The notes below the pieces were generated by a model that had not been told where the DNA came from, searched no databases, and saw only the letters and a program-made list of their open reading frames with translations. Shown piece after piece: positions 1 through 11,200 of a stretch of DNA of 64,000 nt (positions are counted from its first letter, which is position 1; every line of letters begins with the position of its first letter). Location: positions 41,932,795-41,996,794 of the forward strand of contig OY821740.1 in assembly GCA_963682055.1 (NCBI GenBank), given 5' to 3'. Origin of the DNA: Primula veris (taxonomy: Eukaryota > Streptophyta > Magnoliopsida > Ericales > Primulaceae). Made by a program: the position numbers and the translations under genes.

Positions 1-1036
1 GAACTCAACATGGGTCCTAAAAAGGAAGAAATGTTTTCGACGTGAGGTGATATAACCAGATTGGCTTAATGTTAAAGAATAATAGAACAAATTTACAAAC
101 AAAAACAGGAATCACACATCCCCTGTGATGTGGAAAAAAAGAAAATGACCACCCCATACTTAGAGAAAATTTAGCTTCAAAACGGGCTCAGCATCTTGGG
201 TAATAAATAATTTAGCAGCCTATATATGTCGATCGCCAAATTCTAGGGTTACAAGTTTCGTGATTAAATTATTATTTTCTTTGGTGATCTGATTTTGCGT
301 ATATATAACTGCAAATTATATCCCAATACAAACAAAAATCAGTTTCTACTTTCCACATCACATGGATGAGTGTCTCTACAGATTAGACTTCTCATTAGAA
401 ACCAAACTTACTTGTAATGCAAATCTCTAATCAGACAAGAAGACATTACTGGAAGACATTTTCAGAATTTAGAGAATCAACATTGTGTTCGCATAATTTT
501 CGACATTCAACTGGTTGATAGCTTAACCAGAACTTATAGATAGGAATCAAGAAAAGGCAAGTTGCTTAGTTCATTCTACTGTTTAAGTACTGATACAGAA
601 GAACAGCATCACATTGAATAAAAACACCAACATGCGACGCTGCGCCATACAAGTAATACACTAGTGAACACGTACAATTGTTCAAGTTATTAAATTTAAA
701 ACTAAAACAAGATCGACTCCATGATATAGTGGATAAGAATCGTGTAAATATGGGAATGCGTGTATCTCATGCAGATGCAGGCTAGAGACTCAATTGAACC
801 AAATTATTACAGAACTACAACTCCTTACAACTTACAAGTAACATACTAAACCCATTTTCGCTAAATTAACAAACTCACTTATCGTCCAGAGTCATTTACC
901 TTCCTATAAGTTAACTAATTGTATGACTGAAGCTACTTCCTGGAAAACCATATGCTATACAATAACTTATATATACTGTGAACAATTAACAAATCTTAAT
1001 AGCAATAAACAATAGAATCTGATAAGAAAATCATAC
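1..1036 (-). other. Intron of the bZIP17-type gene (partial)
   Basis: This AT-rich stretch follows the GT donor at 1036-1035 on the minus strand. I looked on the minus strand for the conserved lumenal exon of bZIP17/28 (a segment around TEVFQF) and saw nothing like it, so this is read as intron running off the left edge. No other gene is visible here. Confidence 0.6.
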
Positions 1037-2972
1037 CAGCAAGGCCATCTCTGAACCATTGCTGCAGTTTACCATCCGAAGACGATGACATCAGCTTATC
1101 TTTCTCGCCACCAAGAGCCCTTTGTCTCTCAGCTGGACCCCTATACGTATGCGATTGCATATTCCTCCCCGTAAGAGGTATAACACTCGGCACATTACTA
1201 CGAGCAACAGCTAAACTAGTCTTCTCACTCCTATTCATTTCCCTATCCCTACTAGAAGCCAGCGCCTTCTCACTAGCCATAACCGAATGTATGATCAAAT
1301 TCCCATCGATTTTCACTAGCTTATCATTCCTCGGCACAAACAACGAAGCAACAAGTGGCTCACTCGAATTCCCACCCCCTTGCCCTATATCTATGTTATG
1401 ATCAGACCCGTTCACAGAAGTCAAAACTCTCCCTTTTCGTTGATCGTTAAACACCCTATTGTTAAAAAACTCTAACCTACCCGAAACCGAGTCGTTCATC
1501 TCCCTAAACTTCAGATTCACCATAGGCATAAGCCCACCGAAAAGCAGCATAAAAACCAACAAACCCAACAAACTAACACTCGCAACCTTCTTAGTTTTAC
1601 TCTTACTCTCGCCCCTTTTCGTCTTAGGAACAGAAACTATCTGCTGAGGCTTTAGCCTCGGGATCGGAACCAAGGGCACTTGGGAGCCTTGCGGTTTCAC
1701 CATATAAGGAGGGCAAGGCACCCAAGGGTACCCCATGGGAGGGTGCGGGTACATGCCAGGTGGCGCCGCCCCATTCGATCTCAAGCTAGCATTTTCCGCC
1801 ATTACATACGATATCTTCGTATTCAAGTCCTGTATAGTCGAGTGCATCGCCCTCACTTTATCCTCGAGCTCCTCCACGTAATGCTTCTTCCTCTGCCTAG
1901 AAAGCTGCGCGCTTTCCCTGTTCCTCATCAGCCTCGCTACCCTTTTCTCATCCTCGTCCAAATTTGCATCCAAATTTACATCCGTACTCTCGAACTCGTT
2001 CGATTTCCTGAACTTGCTCGTCCTGGAGTCGGATAAATCCGAATTTTCGCCACTTTTTTTGCGTTTTGAGCCAGAATTATTCGTCTCCTCTTCCAATTTA
2101 ATCCTCTGATCAACCACACTAGTCCTCGAATTGCCTGAATTACCCGATCTATGCGACGAAGCTGGACCAGGCGAGGAATTCTCTAAAACCCTAGAAGGCA
2201 CCTTATCGTTCACCAAATCGTTAGATACGTATGAATTAGGCGATACAGAATTTCCAGAATTAGGGTCCTCCGAAATCCTACAAGTGTCCTCATTTGCCGA
2301 TTCATCCGAATCGATAACCAAGTTATTATTTTCGCATAAATTAGGCGATACAGAATCACCAGAATTAGGGCAATTCGCTGGATCACCAGACGAATCCACA
2401 AAATCGACAACCAGATTATCCAAATTATTATATTCGGATAAATTAGGCGATATAGAATCACCAGAATTAGGGCAATTCGCTGAATCGCCAGAATTAGGGC
2501 AATTCGCTGAATCACCAGACGAATCGACAAAATCAACAACCAGATTATCCAAATTGTTAGATACATACGAATAAGGCGATATAGAATTACCAGAATTAGG
2601 ACAATTCGCTGAATCACTAGACGAATCGACAAACTCAACAACCAAATTATCCAAATCGTTAGATACATACGAATTCTCCAGTACATGAGAATCCTCCGAA
2701 TCACCCAACACTTGCGAATTCGCCAAATTATCAAAATTGTTAGATACGTATGAAAATGGCAGTGATGCGGAGTTATCCGAATTGAGAAAATCCGCCACAT
2801 CAGCGGAAAAAGTATCGTCTTCAGGAGGGAAAGGTAGAGGGAGGAGATCGGAGGCGGGATCGGATGATAGAGGGAGAGAATTGAGAAAATCTTCCGTATC
2901 CGAAGGGAGATATATATCGTCAAACGTGTAGTATACATCGTTATCGATTGGGAGATACGTAGGATCCGCCAT
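1037..2972 (-). CDS. bZIP17: bZIP17/bZIP49-type membrane-tethered bZIP transcription factor (first exon; 3' end outside window)
   Basis: This is a transcription factor of the ER-stress/salt-stress class that is held in the ER membrane and released by site-1/site-2 proteolysis to act in the nucleus. The exon encodes 646 residues from the ATG at 2972. An acidic Ser/Asp/Asn-rich N-terminal region carries in-frame repeats at about residues 97-216. A sumoylation-like IKLE lies near residue 291. The bZIP domain is at about 339-398 (basic region RLMRNRESAQLSRQRKK, then a leucine-type coiled coil). A Pro-rich linker and basic stretch precede one hydrophobic membrane segment at about 465-486 (VSLLGLLVFMLLFGG), followed by a lumenal part with GRVL near 514. 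The reading frame runs past 1037 to a stop at 996, but QQWFRDGLAG followed by GTATGA is the donor position I recall for this family, so the exon is ended at 1037. The second exon (lumenal C terminus) was not found in 1-1036, so the intron exceeds 1 kb. Confidence 0.9.
2325..2684 (-). repeat. In-frame degenerate repeats in the bZIP N-terminal region
   Basis: Units built on SYVSN-LDNLVV-FVDSS-DSANCPNSGDS recur about three times, with an extra 8-residue DSANCPNS duplication in the middle copy (residues 97-216). The DNA shows the same repeats, with matching runs such as TTAGGCGATA and CCAGAATTAGGGCAATTCGC. They keep the frame and the acidic character. Confidence 0.85.
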
Positions 2973-3225
2973 TGTTAGGGTTTCGAGTGATCTCTGGTTA
3001 TTATTACTATTATTAGTATTATCAGTATTATTATTCAGGTAGAGAGATAGAGAATTGGGGATCTGTGATTCTGTATTGTATATATATTTTTGTATATGTA
3101 TGTATAACAGTATGTGTGTGTTTAGTTAAAATTACACTTAAGTGCCCTATGTGTATACAAATTTCCGGTTTAGTGTACTAAGGTTTTCAAAATCTTAATT
3201 TAGTGTATTGTTTATTAATTGACTT

Positions 3226-3265
3226 GAAAACTATTGCATCTATATTGGATAATGCAATAGTTTTC
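3226..3265. repeat. Perfect 14-bp inverted repeat (hairpin)
   Basis: GAAAACTATTGCAT at 3226-3239 is the exact reverse complement of ATGCAATAGTTTTC at 3252-3265, with a 12-base spacer. It may be a MITE remnant or a cruciform in the bZIP upstream region; no function is assigned. Confidence 0.8.
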
Positions 3266-3445
3266 ACTAACTTCATGCTGCTAAATAAGCAAAAAAAACA
3301 CTCATTATCTTACACAAATACAAGCCAAATATATCTTGTATGTTTTCGTTACATTGAACATCCTAAGTTTAACTAGCACGCTATATTTTAATAATAAACT
3401 ATGAAAATAATTTTGAAAATACGCGCAAAGTTGGCATAATTTGAG

Positions 3446-3447
<2 letters not shown>

Positions 3448-3487
<40 letters not shown>
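3448..3487. repeat. (TA)n microsatellite
   Basis: About 40 bases of uninterrupted TA dinucleotide. Confidence 0.95.
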
Positions 3488-3489
<2 letters not shown>

Positions 3490-5947
3490 TCCCCACTAGG
3501 CAGAAATGACATTGAATTCAATTTATAAGCCTTTTATCCCTTGCACAATCTCATGTCATCAGTTAACTCGCTTGTTAACTGTGGCAAATGTGTATGAAAA
3601 ATACCCCCTTACTAACTACTGGCACTGAAGTGTTCATTAAGCCTTCCAATGTGGTTGCTCTAAGGTTTCAAATTCTTGATTTATTATACCGAATTTATCA
3701 ATTAAACTTGATTTAGTGTACCGAGTTTACCAGTTAAACCTTATTTAGTTTACCAATTAAATTTGACGATAATATACGAAATCAAATTTATTTGCTAAAC
3801 TCAATACACTTAAACCAGTGTAGTACACTAAATTAAAAAAAAATGGTAAACTAGTACACTAAATAAATATTTTGAATTATAATTACGCTGAATCAGAATT
3901 TTACGTAAACAACGAGAACTAAAGTGTAATTTTACCAGTGTGGTTATGAAGGCGAAGGTTTTGGGGTTTTGGTCAATACAGTAATAAATATTAAATAATA
4001 ATAATGTTTGCTTGTTTTGGAAGGGTGGGACACGTGGATTGCGTTACGATATGGAAATGATGATGGGGAAATGGGGCCCGCTTGCTCCGGCTTTTTGTTC
4101 TTTTTACAGTATCTTTTTAACCAATTTTGTTCTTTTTAGATTATCGATATTGTTTCACAAAAAAGATTATGGATAGATATTGTGTCGTTTTGGGAACATA
4201 TTTATTAGGCAGATTTTTTTGATTTTACATAACTATTTGGTGTTTGGTTAGTATGATTTTTTTGCTTTTAAAATTCTTGATTTATTAAAAATTGAAAATA
4301 AAAAAAGTCAATAACATACACAAATTTAATTAAATATCTAGATTTACATCCAGATTTTTTAGAGGATAAATTTAATTAAAAATCTCCGAATTTTTGTTCT
4401 TTCTACATTTATCCTTTTAACTAATTTATATTAATTTTGTTATTTTTAGATTATAGATATATAGATAGTCACCCTGTTTGGCACACATTAATTATCTTAT
4501 TTTTTACTTGTGGCAAATTAAAAAAAATGTTTGTTCGATTGACTCTGAAAAATTATATACATATTTATGTTTTTGAAGAACATGAGTATATTTAATTTTA
4601 AGGAAAAAAAACATCGTAAAATCATACTTGTAACTTGTCCACGATAATAGAATACAATTATTAAGCACTTTTACATCTCCTGGTATACTTTTAATAATGT
4701 AAATCTAATAATTATATTAACACGAATATTTTTTAAACTCAATCAAATAAATAATACCTTTTAAAATGAGGTCATTGTGCTGTTGCACAAAAAACGTAGA
4801 TACTATATTTGATATTTTTTTCCAATTCCAATATAGTTTCTGAGCTAGCTATTGTTTTTTCTTTATGTATTATATATTAGCTTGGTATAAAATACACACG
4901 TACAGTACAATGTGTAAAGAACACGAATTTATAAATGACAAATATGCTTAAGGACAAATTTCCCAAACGTCCATTTGCTAGTGAAGTTAAAGAATGAAAA
5001 TTTAAATTTTAAAACAACAAAAACAAAAAGTTAAAAGAACGAAGACGATCAGTTTAAAAGAACAAAAACAATAAGTTTTAAAACTACTAATTAATCTTAA
5101 TGGACATCTAAAAGAATAAAAATATACTGTATTTCATTTAGTAGAAAGTCGTGGATGATAAAGATAAGATCGTGAATAATGAAACGTGGGTTTGCATCCG
5201 CTACACCCCGTGGGGAGGCGAAACAACCTACGAGGCTATGAATTGGTGGTTTGCATGGGCATGATCCTTATCCTAAACGATTTCTTCGATCTTCTTCTAC
5301 CTTCAAGCGATTTGTGTTTTTTTAATAATAATCTAAAAATCATCTTCCTAAATTCATAAGAATTCTTATGACATTTATAAATTCAATAATAATTATTATA
5401 AACATAAAAGGTTTCAAAAGATTTTATTAAACAAAATACCTGTAACATAAAAAAAAATACAGGCAATTATTTTATTATAAGCAATATGGTTCTCTATTAG
5501 TGTGAGTACTTTTATAAAAATATAGAATTAAATTTATATCATTATTTGTTAATTAATAAGTAAAATTAAGTTACCTTCCCCTCCCTTTAATATTAGAATG
5601 TTTTTTTCCCAAACAACGCAACGGTTCCATTTAAATACGAAATTATTCTATTTTGTTACATTGTGGTTGCTCTAATGAATCCATATCTTGCCCTTTGTCT
5701 AGCCAAATAAGCCAACCGACTTGGGTGACAAACGGTTTTTTTTTTTTTTTAAACTACTTTCTAAAATGGTAAATTTATTTTTTATCCAATAAAAGTGGAC
5801 GGATGAAAAAAAAAATAAACTCAAAAGTTGTCGGAAGCCTTTAGGCCGACACTGAATGTATCCTGACAAGAAAATCATAGCAACAAAAGCGTGAGCAAGT
5901 TGGGTTGTCCAAAAAACCATCACCTTAGTATACACATTGCTCATGAC

Positions 5948-6303
5948 TATGGATGATAATTTTACGTGTTTCAATCCGACCTGATCCGTTACGGATCGGG
6001 TAAAAGTGCAATTGTATTCGGGTCGGGTCGGTTTTAAATGAGTAAAAGTGCAACTTAAAAAAGTGCAATTTAACACTCTCTCTCATATATATTAAACTCT
6101 CTTTTATATTATTTTTATATTATAGTTCTAAATCAAATGATTTTTTAATCTAACTAACAAATTTTATTTCAAATTTTTGACATTTATGAGATTTATTTTT
6201 TAAAAAAGAAAAAAATATTTTTTTAAAAACATGTCAAATGGGTAAAAGTGCAACTTTGTCATCGAAACGGATCGGATTGAAACCCGTAAAATTGTCATTC
6301 CTA
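5948..6303. mobile_element. Non-autonomous hAT-like MITE (~356 bp)
   Basis: The ends are inverted repeats: the left end reads TATGGATGATAATTTTACG and the right end, reverse-complemented, TAGGAATGACAATTTTACG. The inner parts also match (GTTTCAATCCGA on both sides, then a GTAAAAGTGCAA-type segment). The flanks are CTCATGAC (5940-5947) and CTCATGTC (6304-6311), a 7/8 match and the 8-bp target-site duplication length expected of hAT elements. It has no transposase ORF. Confidence 0.75.
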
Positions 6304-6311
6304 CTCATGTC

Positions 6312-8140
6312 CAGTGTTCCCTCCATGCTATCTCCATTGTGAGTGTAATTATTATCTTTTTTTAGTACCATGTCATTATATGTGCATAGCTTTATATTTG
6401 GATGAGAACGTATAGACGCACACGGTAATAAATTCCCGGTGTTGTTAATGATAATTACCGAGTTATAAGGGGTTTTTTTAATCATTTGAGCTTTAGGACG
6501 GGAAAAGAGAAATTAACCACCCTACGGGTAACATCGTGTACCGGACTATAACACAAACACATTGACCAAATTGGTCATTTATACTGTCAAACTGTGATGT
6601 AGTTTTGTTAATTTTCCAAATGTTTTAGTAGAGAAATCAAAAAAAATATTATTTAATAAGATGACCTTTGTGCACTTTTTAACTTGAATTATATGCACTT
6701 TTAAGTATAGTTGAAATACATAAGGTGCATACAAAGTATTCTGTGTATATATTTGTACTATTGATGTGTATATTTTAGATCGAACTGGATTCACAAAACA
6801 TTTTTCGACCAACTATGTACAAATTTTGTTATACTCAAGTAAATTAGTGTTTTAAAATGCGAGCAACTACGTACCATTCATAAAGCATGACATATGTGCG
6901 TAAATGTCTAAAAGTGATAGAGCACTATTACTTATAAGGCAAATTGAGCGGAGTGTACAACGATTAAGCAAAAATAGACGCTAGACAAACTATACCGAAT
7001 TATAACCCGTCATGAGTCAATAGCAACGTCTAAAAATGCTATAAAAGACGCAATGCATGTCCTACGTGAACATAAGTCACCGGATGTCTAATCCCGCTTA
7101 ATAACCGCATAATCGTTTTAGTTACTAGACTCCGCCTATCGTTTAAACTCCGTGTAATTTCCGGCCATACTCGGTTACTTCAACGATTGGTTTGAACTAA
7201 ACTATATTGAAGCTGGTTCCAAATAGGAAAAACACGGAGTTTGAACTAAAATATATGTTAGCTTTTACGATGTATCTTTGATACAGTGAGTTGTATGATT
7301 GTATCTTTCTATATAAACACTTTGTAGCCGGTTTGTTCGTATTGTGATGACAGTCTAGCAGGTTGTTGCTATGACTAGTCTTGGTGTACCAGGTCATGTT
7401 GCCTTGATTTATATTTGTTGTCCGAGCAGTTTGTTGATTTGGATTGTTTTTTAGTTTAATTGTATATCTGTATTATTTATCATCTTTTATCTTTATAACT
7501 AAGTAAACGATACTCACGCGTTACATGTGATACACTATAAATTATGGTAATGATACAAATATAGAGTAAAAAAAATATAGGATATAAGAAAAAAAATATG
7601 ATATAAATTGTGATAACGATACAAATATTTAGAGAAAAAAAATATAAGATATAAGAAATTTTTTTATTTTTTATTTTTAAAGGGGGAGAAATAGTGTAAT
7701 TAGTTTTTATTTTTTTATTTTTTATGAAAGTAGTTAATATGGTAATTAAAAAAAATATAGTGATATTTTTTTAAAAATATGACTAAATTGAACATGCTGA
7801 ATTTTTATTGAGTTTATTGTATTAATAGCATTATTTTTTATTTTTTGAAAAAAACCAACCAAAAGTTGACCTCAAAAAAGAAGGACTTATATTTCCAAAG
7901 TCGCACCCGTAATTACGTTCCTTGACATTTAATCCCAGTTTATGGACATATATGCATTATACATATAAATATAAAATACATGATTCTCCATATTCTTTCT
8001 CTTGATTGTTGAAGATAAGAGCGAGGGTTTCGGCTCCTCCAATTTATCCCCCTTTTTTACCCTTTTATTTTTTTTTATTATTCTTCTTCTTCTTTAATCT
8101 TCCCCTCCACCGGGAGGAGAGAGAAGAAGAAGAAGAACCT
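6312..8140. other. Intergenic region upstream of the R3H gene
   Basis: AT-rich with no convincing coding region. Around 6846-7160 there are short motifs (GTGTTTTAAAATGCG, repeated CGCTTAAT/CGCATAATCG) that resemble the hAT-type fragment near 19.8 kb, but the ends could not be fixed. The last ~150 bases, rich in CTT/TCC, are the likely promoter and leader of the R3H gene. Confidence 0.5.

Positions 8141-8207
<67 letters not shown>
8141..8207 (+). repeat. Compound TA/TC/TA microsatellite directly before the R3H start codon
   Basis: (ATAC)n, then (TA)n, then (TC)6 or so, then (TA)n, ending immediately at the ATG at 8208. The two TA blocks are self-complementary across the TC block, so the leader RNA could fold into a hairpin directly 5' of the start codon. 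Confidence 0.9.
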
Positions 8208-11200
8208 ATGGAATCAGTTTTACCGATGGTCGATCCATTCCTTGTTGAAGCTCTGCAAAACCCTCGCCATCGTCTCACCAGTGTGTTTTTGCCCTAATTT
8301 AATCCAATTCCTTTTTGTTTTTATCAGATTCAGCTCATTTTTTTACTTTATTCATGCGGGTTCTGATTTGATTTCTGTTTGGGTTGTTTATAGTGTTGTT
8401 ATGGTAGGTTTTTTGCCCTAAACTCTGCTGACTATCTTCGATTTTAATCAGATTCGGCTAATTTTTGGATATTTTATTGTGGGTAATTGTTGGATTCGTA
8501 TTTTGGCCAGATTTTGATTGTATGTAATGTTGTAAATTCTGCTAATTATCTTTGATTTTAATCAGATTCAGCTACTTTTTGGATATTTTGTTAGGGGTAA
8601 TCATAAGATTCGTATTTTGGTTATTTTTAATGTTATTTTGATCAGTTTTGTGCCATAATGTTATTTGATTAGCCTGTATTTTAATCAGATTCGGCTAGTT
8701 TTTGGGGTTTTCTGCTGTGAGTTTTCGTTGGAATTGGTTTCGGTTAGATTTGAGGTGTTTGTGTTGTTATTATGATCAGTTTGTGCCCTAATTTTATTCG
8801 ATTCTTTGATTCACCCGTATTAAAATCAGATTCGGATAGTTTTTGGGTTTTTCGTTGTGAGGTTTGGTTGGAATTGTATTTTTGGTTATATTTGAGGTGA
8901 TTTTGTGCCCTAATTTTATTCGATTCACTTGTATTTTAATAATATTCAGCTAGTTTTTGAGTTTTCTCTTTTCTGTTATGGGTTCAGGTTGAATTTTATG
9001 TTTTCGTTAAAGTTGAGTTATTTATGATGTTATTATGTGCAGTCAGGCTCTAATATTGTATTATTAGAATGTTTTTAAGTTTTCAGCTGTGGCTTCTGAT
9101 TTAATTTTAGTTTAGTGAGCTTTTATTGTTTGTAAATCTCGGTGGTAAAGTATGTTTGTATTCGAGCTGGTTGGGATTTTGTGCTTATAGACTGATGAAA
9201 TTGGGGATAATTGATGGTGGATATTACTTAAGAATTATGATTAATTTGAAAGGGTAAGCACCAAATCAGATATAGAAAATCTATGGTAAGAGAATTGTGG
9301 GAGAGAGGTAGAAGCAGACTAATTTCACCTCTTTGGGGAATGTACGCATATACCATACATGTGTAGGTACATTTATATCTAATGGAACTGTTTCTCCTTT
9401 GGGGGCTCCATCTCACCGCAGAATTTGTTTACGAACTTCTCTACTTTCTGTTTTTTGCTGAGATTTGGCTAGTTATTGAATTTTCCGTTGCGAGTTCTGG
9501 TTGAATGTGTGCTTCAGTGATTACATCTGTTTTTGTTGCTGATTAGGTGGGTTTATCCCCCATATTTTCTATGCTTTGCATGTTTATCAACATAAGTTTG
9601 CGTTTTTTAAATTCTGCTATGGGTTTTGTTTGAATTTCAGTTTTCCCTTTATACTTGGATTTACGTAATCTCTGCTTAGTTCTTGAGTTTTCTTCTATGA
9701 GATCTGGTTGAATTCGTGTTTGGTGGCTTCGGTTGCTTGTGGTGTGGTTTTTTATGTTCTAATTTTGTTTGGATACGAGCTGGTTCTCGGATAAGCTTGC
9801 TTTAATCTAACCACGAGGGTTAAAATTTGACGCGTAGCTAGATCCGAGGATCGCTACAACATTGACTATTCTGACTGTTTAATTTACTGAAATTATTTTA
9901 CATATGGAAATGTTTCAACTTAAGGTGAAAATTATCAAATTAATTGAAGATAATTGGGTAGCAACACATGTTTTACACATTCTTATAGCACTCACACCCC
10001 CATTGGTTCTCTCTGTGAACAGAAGAAATAAAAGAGTAATTTAGATTGGGAATGAACCGATGGGAGATAATGGAAGTGTTTTTGAGATTTGTTAGATTCC
10101 TCTAGCAATATATAACCTATCAATTCCTCTTAACTTTTGTTGAGATTTAGTTGATTCTCAAACATCTGTTCTGGCATTCTGGGTCTGGTTGTTTATATTA
10201 GTACTCTGGAGTTGTGACGTAATATTCCGAAAGTCTGTGTGTGTTTTGCCGAGTTTCAGCTAGATTTTGAATTTTCTATCGTAGGTTGTTAAACTTGTTG
10301 TTGGTGAGATTTCAGTTTGTTATTGTTGATCTTTGTGATCTATTTATTTTTTATAAGGCTGGTTGCTATTTACACAGTTGATGCATTTGATAATATAGAA
10401 TGCTAAAAATGAGTGAGGATTGATCTGAAGTGGTTATGATAAAACCAAATCCTGAAGAAATCATTTGTTAAGGATTATTTTTATAAAGCTTTTTTTGTTT
10501 CAACTTTTAACGGCCTGCACTGAAATTTTAAACATAGCTAGATCTGAAGATATTGTTCTCTGAAAAGTTTGTTGTATTAAGTGCAATTTTTGTTTATAAG
10601 AAACTTGTTTTTTACCAAGGTGGAGGGAGTCATCTTGTAGTATAACACATTTAATGCATGCTCTCGCAACCCATCTGTTCATTTCATAGATGGAAAACAT
10701 GAAATGAGAACTTTAACATTTGAGAATGAACAGACGAGACAAATAAAACTGTTACGAAGCTGTGTTAGATTCGATTGATGTGTTGAATTAGGGGTTCTAG
10801 TTGTTTGTGCTGTTATTCTGAGTTTTTTCCTAACATGCCTTAATTTTCTGGTTCTAATGTTGAATGTTTTTTTTTTTGTAAGATTCGTTTGTGTTGCTGC
10901 AATTTTTGTTTTTACGGTATGTTTTGATAGAGCTGGTGTTGATAGATACATATTTGGACTAGATCAATGTTCTAGCTTAGCGAGGCTTAATATGAGAGGA
11001 CTGTGATTTGATTATATCTGGGGGGATCTTTAGTGAAACTTTGGGGTTTGTTTGTATAAGCTTGATTGTCTTTACAAACATGCACAGCTAGATCTGAGGT
11101 TTACTACGGCTCACTGATGAATTTAACTGTGAAATTTAGGAGAATTACCTCATAAGAAACTCTTGTTTCACTAAGAGTTATTTATTTTTGACGAAAATAT

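Larger units (their letters stand above)
2973..5947. other. Intergenic / upstream region of the bZIP17-type gene
   Basis: The first ~130 bases upstream of the ATG look like 5' UTR and core promoter (TTATTATTAT-type stretch, then TATATATATTTT near 3078). The rest is AT-rich without a coding signature. It contains a 14-bp perfect hairpin (3226-3265) and a long TA dinucleotide run (3448-3487). Confidence 0.6.
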
